In this document: in pieces, positions 1 to 5,294 of the stretch | Layout of the letters: each line of letters starts with the position of its first letter | Numbering within the stretch: position 1 is the first letter of the stretch | From: Planctomycetota bacterium | GTDB taxonomy: Bacteria; Planctomycetota; B15-G4 | Length of the DNA stretch: 6,764 bases | Direction of reading: 5' to 3' | NCBI GenBank assembly: GCA_003644265.1 | Contig: QNBX01000211.1 | Location: 1-6,764, forward strand | Notes under the pieces: generated by a model | What the model was told of the DNA's origin: nothing | Seen by the model: the letters and a program-made list of their open reading frames with translations, nothing else | Database searches by the model: none | Position numbers and translations under genes: made by a program

Positions 1-171
1 CCCTTCTTCAGTGAGCTGGCCGCCGCCATGGCAGCCGACAGGGGACCCCGGCGCAACGTCCCGGGCAAACCTGTCGAGAGTCGTGCGGGGCCAGTCCTGA
101 ACCGATCACCGCAGGCGCTTCGGAAGAGCCACTACCCCATGGTGTGGCCGGCGTCCTCGCGGGTCGCCTAG
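1..171 (+). CDS. C-terminal fragment of an unidentified protein (5' end outside window)
   Basis: A reading frame is open from the left edge to a TAG at 169-171, giving 56 residues that begin PFFSELAAAMAADRG and end MVWPASSRVA. I do not recognise the family: the segment has no Cys, no membrane helix and no motif, and is rich in Arg, Pro and Ala. Two observations support real coding. About four in five codons (45 of 56) end in G or C, as expected in a GC-rich genome. Its stop also overlaps the stop of the convergent YciI-family gene in one CTAG, the same arrangement seen at 1704-1707 between two better-supported genes. The tail looks like a polar, probably disordered C-terminus. The alternative is that this is noncoding sequence downstream of the YciI gene that happens to be open. 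Confidence 0.5.
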   Translation, partial: PFFSELAAAMAADRGPRRNVPGKPVESRAGPVLNRSPQALRKSHYPMVWPASSRVA

Positions 172-485
172 TCCCCGGAGGTGACGCGGCCGAACGGTCG
201 TGCGCTGATGTCACCCCACACGCCCGACTTGACGTAGACATCGGCTCGAGCGATGGCCAGTGCGGCAGCTGCGTCATCGGCGCGCACGATCAGGATCGAG
301 GAGGTCATGGCATCGCTGTAGGCGCCCCCCTCGATGATCGTGCCGGCGCGCCTGAGCTCCACCACGCGCGCGAGGTGCTCGGCTCGGACCGCGGGCCGCC
401 GCTCTGCTGCGTCAGGGGTGTACTGCGCCTCGACGAGGAAGACCTTCTCGATCTCGACGCCGGGCGGGATCTCGCTGTTGCTCAT
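168..485 (-). CDS. YciI-family protein (YCII-related domain)
   Basis: This 105-residue protein has the size and pattern of single-domain YciI-like proteins, which adopt a ferredoxin-like (dimeric alpha/beta barrel) fold and are mostly of unproven function. Visible elements are an N-terminal strand (EKVFLVEAQYT, about 13-23), a helix with a conserved-looking His (RAEHLARVVELRRAG, H37), a GTIIEGGAYSD turn (49-58), a strand (SSILIVRAD) and the family-typical end DVYVKSGVW...ARPFGRV (82-101). In related proteins a His/Asp pair is thought to be catalytic; H37 and D58 are the candidates here, which is inference. The ATG at 485 is preceded on the minus strand by GGAGG (491-495) at a 5-nt spacing, which fixes the start. 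The gene is divergent from the lipoprotein gene and convergent with the fragment at the left edge. It is probably cytoplasmic, and no substrate can be deduced. Confidence 0.85.
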   Translation of the reverse strand: MSNSEIPPGVEIEKVFLVEAQYTPDAAERRPAVRAEHLARVVELRRAGTIIEGGAYSDAMTSSILIVRADDAAAALAIARADVYVKSGVWGDISARPFGRVTSGD

Positions 486-490
486 GCTGG

Positions 491-495
491 CCTCC
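491..495 (-). promoter_or_regulatory. Shine-Dalgarno for the YciI-family gene
   Basis: GGAGG on the minus strand, 5 nt before the ATG at 485. It fixes the start of the YciI-family gene. There is no in-frame competing start with a comparable site. Confidence 0.7.
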
Positions 496-525
496 GAGTG
501 GTGGATGTCGTGGGCTTGTGCCTAC

Positions 526-535
526 ACCGTACGAT
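526..535. promoter_or_regulatory. Overlapping divergent -10 candidates (TACGAT + / TACGGT -)
   Basis: The 59-bp gap between the two divergent starts contains TACGAT on the plus strand (530-535) and TACGGT on the minus strand (531 down to 526). Both fit the actinobacterial -10 consensus TANNNT, and they overlap. The plus-strand hexamer ends 9 nt before the ATG at 545, so transcription would start at or near that ATG and give a leaderless mRNA. The minus-strand hexamer would give a leader of roughly 35 nt that carries the GGAGG of the YciI gene. No convincing -35 element is visible for either. If both work, the two promoters would compete for polymerase. Confidence 0.3.
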
Positions 536-544
536 GAGACTCTC

Positions 545-967
545 ATGGTCGTCTTGATGCGCGCATCGCTGGTGCTGCTCGTGGTTGCCGTTCTGACTGG
601 ATGCAGCGCCCTGGACGACACGTTCGTGCAGACATTGCCGGGAACGCAGCCACCCACCGACCGTTTCCCCGATGTCCTCGCCGTCGAGCTACGACCCCAG
701 GGTGATCGCGTCTACGATGTCGCGGTCACGTTGTCATCACCGTATGACACGCCCGAGCGGTACGCCGATGGCTGGCGGGTACTGGATCCCGAGGGCAACG
801 TCCTGGGAGCCCATACGCTGGGCCATGACCACGCTGCCGAGCAGCCCTTCACGCGGACCCAGCCCAGCCTACACATCCCCGCCGGCATCGACGAGGTCAC
901 CGTCGAGGGCCGCGATCAGGCCAACGGGTTTGGTGGATCGACGTTGACGGCGGAGGTACCTGAGTGA
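545..967 (+). CDS. Small secreted lipoprotein of unknown function
   Basis: A 140-residue protein from ATG 545 with a short N-region, a hydrophobic stretch (LVLLVVAVLTGC) and a lipobox LTGC with the lipidated Cys at residue 20, so the mature protein should be anchored outside the membrane. The mature part is one soluble, probably beta-rich domain with striking motifs: SPYDTPERYADGWRV (65-79), GHDHAAEQPFTR (93-104) and EGRDQANGFGG (121-131). These look like the conserved core of a family I cannot name. The HDH could bind metal, but that is only a suggestion. Alternative starts are GTG 518 and ATG 557. I prefer 545 because a TACGAT hexamer sits 9 nt upstream and no Shine-Dalgarno sequence supports any of the three. 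The stop overlaps the next gene's start, so the two are expected to be co-translated. Confidence 0.8.
   Translation: MVVLMRASLVLLVVAVLTGCSALDDTFVQTLPGTQPPTDRFPDVLAVELRPQGDRVYDVAVTLSSPYDTPERYADGWRVLDPEGNVLGAHTLGHDHAAEQPFTRTQPSLHIPAGIDEVTVEGRDQANGFGGSTLTAEVPE
952..956 (+). promoter_or_regulatory. Shine-Dalgarno for the exported-protein gene
   Basis: GGAGG lies inside the end of the lipoprotein gene, 7 nt before GTG 964 and 10 nt before ATG 967. The spacing slightly favours the GTG start. Either choice gives overlap with the upstream stop (TGA 965-967) and hence translational coupling. Confidence 0.65.
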
Positions 968-1707
968 TGGATGCACGACTGCGAGCTGTACTCGCATCGG
1001 TGACGGTGGTGATGGTTCTGGCATTCCCGGTAGCCGCCGATGAGGCTCACGCCGACCTTTGCCTGGAGTTGACCGACGGCGCCGTGTCGGAGGCCGAGTG
1101 GACGGCCACCACCGAGCAGGTCGTCGTGGCCGTCGAGTCGCGGTCGGCCCTGTTCCCTGAGCCCACCGACATGGCTGACCCGCTGCGCCGTTTCGATGTC
1201 TGGTCCGGGCGCGAGGGCGTGGTGGCGGGGACGGGTGCCTCGTGCCTGGAGCCCGGTTTCGACTGGACCGCACGCTTCGGTCGCGACTTCCTCGAGGCCG
1301 GGGCCGACCAGATGCTGGCCGAGGCGCCGACCACGCCCGGCATCGAGTCGAGTGTCACGATCGAGTGGTACCCCGATGAGTCGCGGCTTCGTACGACGCT
1401 TGTCTTCGCTGGGCCGTTCGACATCCCCAACGGCACCTGCTGGGTCGACGACGCGCTGTCGGTCGATACGACCGGCGGCACCGTCGTGGCCAGCGGCGAG
1501 CAGGGCGTCAAGACGAGTCCCTTCGCGGAAGGTGCCTGCAGACGCTTCTTCGAGCACCTGCCGGACGGCGGAGCCGGGGAGCAGGCGGTGACGCTGCTAC
1601 CTCCGGCGGTCGAGCTGGGTGATGGCGGCATGCTGCGTTTCGTGGCCGGCGACGTGATGGTCCGTGGCGACGCCATCATCGTCAGCGGAAGCCTGGAGCG
1701 CGACTAG
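964..1707 (+). CDS. Exported protein of unknown function, partner of the lipoprotein
   Basis: A 247-residue protein from GTG 964 (246 if ATG 967 is used). The N-terminus has an Arg-containing n-region, a hydrophobic core (VLASVTVVMVLAFPVA) and a probable signal peptidase I site near AHA-D at residues 28-31. There is no lipobox Cys at that point, so the product is probably released into the periplasm-like space or the medium. The mature part has four Cys (33, 94, 159, 192), consistent with two disulfides in an extracytoplasmic protein, and is acidic with many Gly and Asp. No enzyme motif or known family was recognised. Its 4-bp overlap with the lipoprotein gene suggests that the two form one functional unit, for example a surface pair. 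The TAG stop shares a CTAG with the convergent gene on the other strand. Confidence 0.75.
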   Translation: MMDARLRAVLASVTVVMVLAFPVAADEAHADLCLELTDGAVSEAEWTATTEQVVVAVESRSALFPEPTDMADPLRRFDVWSGREGVVAGTGASCLEPGFDWTARFGRDFLEAGADQMLAEAPTTPGIESSVTIEWYPDESRLRTTLVFAGPFDIPNGTCWVDDALSVDTTGGTVVASGEQGVKTSPFAEGACRRFFEHLPDGGAGEQAVTLLPPAVELGDGGMLRFVAGDVMVRGDAIIVSGSLERD

Positions 1708-1985
1708 GCCGAGGCGGGTCGGTTCTCTCGCCGCCACTGCTCGGCGAGCTCCTCTACCAGCGCAGCGGCAACCTCTTCGGCTCCACCGTCACGCTCAGTG
1801 GCCTCGGACCAGGTCCATTCCTCGAGGTAGGCGTCGCTGTCGATGAGTCCCTCGGCCATGGCCACCCGGTCGATCTCCTGCTGGAAGAACGCTGGCAACT
1901 GCCTACGCACGACGACGCCGGCCTCGTCGCTGATCTTGATCGCGGAGGGGATGCCGCGCCACGACAACACCTGATAGCTCACCAT
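1704..1985 (-). CDS. 'Virulence factor' domain family protein (PF13769-like)
   Basis: A 93-residue protein that starts MVSYQVLSWRGIPSAIKIS, contains RRQLPAFFQQEIDRVAM and AYLEEWTWSE, and ends in an acidic helix (EEVAAALVEELAEQWRREN). This order (strand, 'WRxIP', 'LPxxFxxxID', 'YLxxW') and the length match the small family labelled 'virulence factor' (PF13769) as I remember it. The label is historical and no biochemical role is established. I recall members in alphaproteobacteria beside corrinoid methyltransferase genes, which should be checked. The start at 1985 was chosen because it yields exactly the family length; a longer frame upstream would overlap the Fe-S protein gene and adds only non-conserved sequence. 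The gene begins 10 bp after that upstream gene's stop, so the two form an operon. No strong Shine-Dalgarno is visible, so translation may depend on coupling. Confidence 0.75.
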   Translation of the reverse strand: MVSYQVLSWRGIPSAIKISDEAGVVVRRQLPAFFQQEIDRVAMAEGLIDSDAYLEEWTWSEATERDGGAEEVAAALVEELAEQWRRENRPASA

Positions 1986-1995
1986 GGCCAGAAGC

Positions 1996-3081
1996 CTACG
2001 CCACCGGCGGCTTTCGCAAGTGCTCGGGAAAGCCCTGCGGCGGGTCGGCACGCAGTTTGGCAGCACGCTCGCCATGGCGTGCCCAGCGCTGCTGAAGCCA
2101 GGTGTAGTCACGCTGGTGGAAGGGGCACACGGCGATGCAGATGGAACAGCCGTTGTTGCGCACGAAGTAGGGCAGGCAACGCTCGGGGTCGACGCAGCTG
2201 ACGCGGCCGCTCTCGAAGCGGATCGGCTCGGTGCGGATGGCGTCGGGCGGGCACTGGCGCACGCACTTCACGCACTCGCGGCAGAAGTCGGCGATCCAGG
2301 CGTGCTCATCGGTGGCGGTATCGGGCAGGTCCTCGATGCTCGTGAACACCGCCGCGACCCGCACGCGCGGGCCGAACTCGGGCGTGATGAGCAGGCCGTG
2401 CATGCCCAGCCAGCCCAGGCCAGCAGCTTGCGCGAGGGGCGGGTACAGCGTCAGTCCATCGAGAGGATGGCCGGCCTGCGCGGAGTAGCCATGTTCGCGC
2501 AGATAGCGCGCGATGCGGTTCGCTATGATGCCGAGCCGGTCGTAGGTCTCCATGACCATCACGGCACTGTCCGGGCTGGGGGAGGTGTCCATACGCTTCC
2601 TGTCCATCTCCATCGTCAGCACGATGGCGTTGGAGTGGAGCACGGCCTTGCCTTCGAAGACCAGGTTCCGCGGAACGCTGGTGTAACCGAAGGTGTCCAC
2701 GCCGACGGAACGCATGAACGCTTCCAGTTCGGAACGTGCATCGTCGTCCATCGAGGCCAAGGGGTCGGCTGGATTGTCGTCGATCTCCTTGAACGAGGCG
2801 GTGGTGTTCCGGGCGCACGAGAGGATGGAGGGCATGGATCGCGGGAAGCCGGGAACAGGGCGATGCAGGCCCTCGACCTCGACCGACCTAGCCACGATCT
2901 CGATGCGGCGTGGCGACTGCGGGCCAGCATGGACGACATCGGGGCGGGCCGCGAGGCCTTCCTCAAGGCGGAGCGTCGGCTGCACGATGAAGTACAGCAG
3001 CACACGCTTCACGCGCCTGATGGTGCCCGCCAATGCGCGAGTCGCGAACCCCGGCTGTGGCGCCTCGATCGTCTGTCCCAT
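1996..3081 (-). CDS. QueG/reductive-dehalogenase-like double [4Fe-4S] protein
   Basis: A 361-residue protein with a C-terminal ferredoxin-type module. The first cluster motif is CRECVKCVRQCP (Cys 267, 270, 273, 277). The second is Cys 302 with GCSICIAVCPF (Cys 312, 315, 319); Cys 296 is extra. Upstream, GHPLDGLTLYPPLAQAAG then GLGWLGMHGLLITPEFGPR (204-239) is the signature region shared by epoxyqueuosine reductase (QueG) and the catalytic part of reductive dehalogenases, both of which bind cobalamin above a proximal cluster. There is no Tat or Sec signal, so it is probably cytoplasmic. That argues against a classical respiratory dehalogenase. The length and the 'GLLITPEFGPRVR' form differ from ordinary QueG, so I do not assign tRNA modification. 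The substrate is unknown. The start at 3081 has no Shine-Dalgarno; a TAGCGT hexamer lies 6 nt upstream. The gene is co-transcribed with the small 'virulence factor' gene. Confidence 0.82.
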   Translation of the reverse strand: MGQTIEAPQPGFATRALAGTIRRVKRVLLYFIVQPTLRLEEGLAARPDVVHAGPQSPRRIEIVARSVEVEGLHRPVPGFPRSMPSILSCARNTTASFKEIDDNPADPLASMDDDARSELEAFMRSVGVDTFGYTSVPRNLVFEGKAVLHSNAIVLTMEMDRKRMDTSPSPDSAVMVMETYDRLGIIANRIARYLREHGYSAQAGHPLDGLTLYPPLAQAAGLGWLGMHGLLITPEFGPRVRVAAVFTSIEDLPDTATDEHAWIADFCRECVKCVRQCPPDAIRTEPIRFESGRVSCVDPERCLPYFVRNNGCSICIAVCPFHQRDYTWLQQRWARHGERAAKLRADPPQGFPEHLRKPPVA

Positions 3082-3087
3082 GCCAGG

Positions 3088-3093
3088 ACGCTA
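3088..3093 (-). promoter_or_regulatory. -10 candidate for leaderless start of the Fe-S protein gene
   Basis: TAGCGT on the minus strand (TANNNT type), followed by 6 nt and then the ATG at 3081. With no Shine-Dalgarno in the upstream sequence, this layout suggests that transcription begins at the start codon. No good -35 is seen. Confidence 0.3.
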
Positions 3094-3137
3094 GGCCATG
3101 TCGCGCCGCAGTGCAGGGACCGGTGGTGGCGATGCCG

Positions 3138-3146
3138 TTGTCCACA
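3138..3146 (+). promoter_or_regulatory. TTGTCCACA, DnaA-box-like site in the divergent control region
   Basis: TTGTCCACA matches the form of DnaA box described for GC-rich actinobacteria. It sits in the middle of the 97-bp gap between the divergent Fe-S protein and subtilase genes. A single box is not an origin; it could be a control site for DnaA or another protein, or chance. The same octamer TGTCCACA occurs twice more, both times in the gap at 5111-5260. Confidence 0.3.
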
Positions 3147-3177
3147 TGACCATACGTGGCCGATAAGCGCTCGCCGA

Positions 3178-3183
3178 TATGGT
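3178..3183 (+). promoter_or_regulatory. -10 candidate for leaderless subtilase start at 3191
   Basis: TATGGT followed by 7 nt and ATG 3191. If this is the -10 element, the subtilase starts at 3191 rather than 3179, on a leaderless mRNA. It matches the spacing seen before two other starts in the window. There is no clear -35. Confidence 0.3.
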
Positions 3184-5026
3184 GCCCCGCATGCGATGCC
3201 AACCACTAGCAGTTCGTAGGTCCGCTCGACTCCTGATCGCGGTCGTGATCACCAGCCTGGTCACGGCAGTGTCGCCGTCCGCCGCGATGGCGTCCGGCGC
3301 GCGCCATTCCCACGCCGAGGATCGCGTCATCGTGGGCTTCGACGCTGATGCCTCGAGGCGGGAGCGCCGCCGGGCTACAGCCTCGGTCAGCGTGGCCTCG
3401 GTCGATGGCGTGTCGGTGATCGCCCCTGATGTCGCCCTCGTGGACCTCGCGCCCGGCCAGTCGGTGCCACGGGCCATCAGGAAGATCAAAGCGCAGCCAG
3501 GAGTCGCGTTCGTCGAGCCGGACTACCTGGTGCAGGCGGCAGCGTCGCCGGATGACCCGTGGTACGGCAGCGGCAAACACTGGGGCATGTATGGGGGCGC
3601 GACGTCCCCGCATGCTAATCGTTTCGGGTCGGGGGCGGGTGAGGCCTGGGCCAGGGGCCATGTCGGAGCGTCGAGTGTCTTCGTCGGCATCATCGACGAG
3701 GGCGTCCAGGTCTCGCACCCGGACCTCGCCCCCAATGCCTGGAGGAACCCGTGGGAGAGCGTCAACGGTATCGATGACGACGGCAACGGCTACGTCGATG
3801 ACATCAAGGGCTGGGACTTCTACCACGACGACGCCTCGGTGTACGACAGTGTCGCCGACGACCACGGCACGCACGTGGCCGGAATCATCGGCGCGCGAGG
3901 CGGGAATGGCATCGGCGTGGCCGGTGTCAATTGGCGCGTGACGCTGATCCCGGCCAAGTTCCTCGGGCCCAAAGGCGGCTACGTCAGCGGCGCGGTGCGG
4001 GCCATCGACTACATCACCGATCTCAAGACCCGGCATGGGCTGGACATCATCGCCACCAACAACAGCTGGACCGGCGGCGGCTACAGTCAGGCGCTCGCTG
4101 ACGCCATCGACCGCGCCGGTGATGCCGGCATCCTGTTCGTTGTGGCGGCCGGCAACGATGGCCGTGACATCGACGCCGCACCGGCGTATCCGGCCTCCCA
4201 CGAGTGCGTGACGCATGCGGACGGAACCCCGCGAGGCTGGGATTGCCTCGTCTCGGTCGCCAACATCGAATCCGACGGCGACCGGCACCCCGACAGCGAC
4301 TGGGGCGCTGTGGGCGTGGACATGGGTGCACCAGGTACCGACATCATCAGCACCCATCCCGACGACGGCTACGCATTCCTCAGCGGCACGAGCATGGCTG
4401 CGCCGCACGTCACCGGCGCAGCCGCCCTGTGCGCGAGCCTTGACCCTTCGCTCTCAGCCCGGCAGGTCCGCGGCCTGATCCTGGGCACGGGCGCCCCGAC
4501 CGGCTCTCTGTCCGGCCGCACCGTCACCGGTGACAGGGTCGATATCGGTGCGCTTGCGACAGCCTGTGTCCCCCCGCCCACGCCGCCGCCCTCCGCCCGA
4601 GCGGTCCTCATCGACGATCTTGACGAGGAGTTCAGGCGTTATGGCCCGGGCTGGGCCGAGGGTTTCAGTGGCTTCTCCGGTCATCACTTCTGGCTGCCGG
4701 CGCGCGAGAAGGCCAGGGCGCACTACGGTGCCTGGAAGCCGGTCCTGGAGCGCGCCGGTTGGTACGCTGTCGCGGTGCGCATCCCCGTGGCGCACGCGAC
4801 GTCGCGCAGGGCTGCCTACCGGGTCAAGACCATCACCGGATGGGTCACGCGTATGCGCAACCAGAAGAAACGCCAGGGCACTTGGGTAGGCCTCGGCATC
4901 CACCACCTCGCGGCAACACCGATCGTGCAACTCTCGGACAAGACCGGCGAGGCGGTCTCGCTGGGGCGGCGGCTTGCCTTCGATGCCGCTCGGTTCGTGC
5001 CGGTGGCTGGACCGCCGCAAGACTGA
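3179..5026 (+). CDS. Secreted subtilisin-like serine protease (S8) with golvesin/Xly-type C-terminal domain
   Basis: A 615-residue preproprotein (611 if it starts at ATG 3191). Domains in order: a signal peptide with Arg-rich n-region and hydrophobic core (about 13-39); an I9-like inhibitory propeptide (about 47-117, ending VAFVEPDY); an S8 catalytic domain (about 125-460); a Pro-rich linker (PPPTPPP, 465-471); and a C-terminal beta domain (476-609). The catalytic triad is intact: Asp173 in GIIDEGV, His229 in DDHGTHVAG and Ser405 in SGTSMAAPH, with oxyanion Asn326 in AAGND. An Asp-rich loop, NGIDDDGNGYVDD (196-208), resembles the calcium-binding insert of related subtilases. A short insert carries Cys343 and Cys356, probably a disulfide. 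The last domain (IDDLDEEF, GTWVGLG, VQLSD, FDAARFVPV) matches the golvesin/Xly cell-wall- or polysaccharide-binding type. Neither start has a Shine-Dalgarno. It is likely released or wall-associated; the substrate is unknown. Confidence 0.93.
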   Translation: MVPRMRCQPLAVRRSARLLIAVVITSLVTAVSPSAAMASGARHSHAEDRVIVGFDADASRRERRRATASVSVASVDGVSVIAPDVALVDLAPGQSVPRAIRKIKAQPGVAFVEPDYLVQAAASPDDPWYGSGKHWGMYGGATSPHANRFGSGAGEAWARGHVGASSVFVGIIDEGVQVSHPDLAPNAWRNPWESVNGIDDDGNGYVDDIKGWDFYHDDASVYDSVADDHGTHVAGIIGARGGNGIGVAGVNWRVTLIPAKFLGPKGGYVSGAVRAIDYITDLKTRHGLDIIATNNSWTGGGYSQALADAIDRAGDAGILFVVAAGNDGRDIDAAPAYPASHECVTHADGTPRGWDCLVSVANIESDGDRHPDSDWGAVGVDMGAPGTDIISTHPDDGYAFLSGTSMAAPHVTGAAALCASLDPSLSARQVRGLILGTGAPTGSLSGRTVTGDRVDIGALATACVPPPTPPPSARAVLIDDLDEEFRRYGPGWAEGFSGFSGHHFWLPAREKARAHYGAWKPVLERAGWYAVAVRIPVAHATSRRAAYRVKTITGWVTRMRNQKKRQGTWVGLGIHHLAATPIVQLSDKTGEAVSLGRRLAFDAARFVPVAGPPQD

Positions 5027-5062
5027 GCCCCACGTTCGTCCCGTAGGGCTCTCAGAACAGCC

Positions 5063-5106
5063 GAGGGCTGGATGATGGGCTCCGTTATCACTATCACTCA
5101 GCCCTC
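5063..5106 (+). terminator. Weak hairpin downstream of the subtilase gene
   Basis: An exact 8-bp inverted repeat (GAGGGCTG at 5063-5070, CAGCCCTC at 5099-5106) with a 28-nt loop, 36 bp after the subtilase stop. There is no T-run, so it would be a poor intrinsic terminator. It is listed because no better one is visible directly after the stop. Confidence 0.15.
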
Positions 5107-5110
5107 ACCG

Positions 5111-5260
5111 GCGGCGTCTTGTGGACACCTGTCGCCCCCACCGACCGTAGACCACGTTGTGGTCACGCCTGCGGCTGTTCCGGGCTCCCCACGCCACCCT
5201 GAGAGCGCATTCCGGTGGTCAACCGCCTCCCACGGGCGACGCCTGTCCACAAGACTCCGC
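5111..5260. repeat. Long imperfect inverted repeat (27-nt arms) between convergent genes
   Basis: The arms at 5111-5137 and 5234-5260 match at 23 of 27 positions in inverted orientation, including 12 consecutive identical bases (GTCTTGTGGACA against its complement) and 7 more after a 3-base mismatch. They are 96 bp apart. Inside lies a perfect small hairpin, GACCAC-GTT-GTGGTC (5150-5164). Each arm contains TGTCCACA on one strand. I see no coding sequence inside and no target-site duplication outside, so there is no proof of a mobile element. It lies between the convergent subtilase and hypA-like genes. It could be a bidirectional terminator or RNA structure, a protein-binding palindrome pair or a degraded miniature element. 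The rest of the gene-free stretch 5027-5294 shows only the weak hairpins listed here. Confidence 0.6.
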
Positions 5261-5262
5261 AT

Positions 5263-5276
5263 CGGCCGGTCGGCCG
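5263..5276 (-). terminator. Short GC-rich hairpin after the hypA-like gene
   Basis: CGGCC-GACC-GGCCG on the minus strand, 18 bp after the hypA-like stop. It has a five-bp all-GC stem and no T-tract. It may be a Rho-independent end typical of GC-rich genomes, or just GC-rich sequence. Confidence 0.2.
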
Positions 5277-5294
5277 GGTTGGCGAGAGCGGGAT

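Noticed and set aside
144..557. A 137-residue plus-strand frame opposite the YciI-family gene
   Set aside because: The minus strand has a family match, the right length and a Shine-Dalgarno; this frame has none of these.
1996..3081. Assignment as queG (epoxyqueuosine reductase)
   Set aside because: The shared cobalamin/Fe-S region is present, but the N-terminal part, the length and the second-cluster spacing do not let me separate it from other Rdh-like proteins, so no gene symbol was given.
3138..3146. Replication origin
   Set aside because: There is only one perfect DnaA-box-like site, no AT-rich unwinding region, and no dnaA, dnaN or gyrB nearby.
1984..3219. A 411-residue plus-strand reading frame opposite the Fe-S protein gene
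   Set aside because: It mirrors the real gene on the other strand. The composition (His, Asp, Gly and Val rich, no family motif) is that of an antisense shadow in GC-rich DNA, while the minus strand encodes clear Fe-S motifs.
3206..4408. A 400-residue minus-strand reading frame opposite the subtilase
   Set aside because: It is an antisense shadow of a gene with an intact catalytic triad; its Val/Asp/Arg repeats are the complement of the subtilase codons and match no family.
5111..5260. Mobile miniature element (MITE) as a firm call
   Set aside because: Terminal inverted repeats are present, but there is no flanking target duplication and no second copy in the window.
5027..5294. tRNA or other known RNA gene in the gap
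   Set aside because: There is no cloverleaf, T-loop consensus or riboswitch core; only the inverted repeat and weak hairpins are visible.
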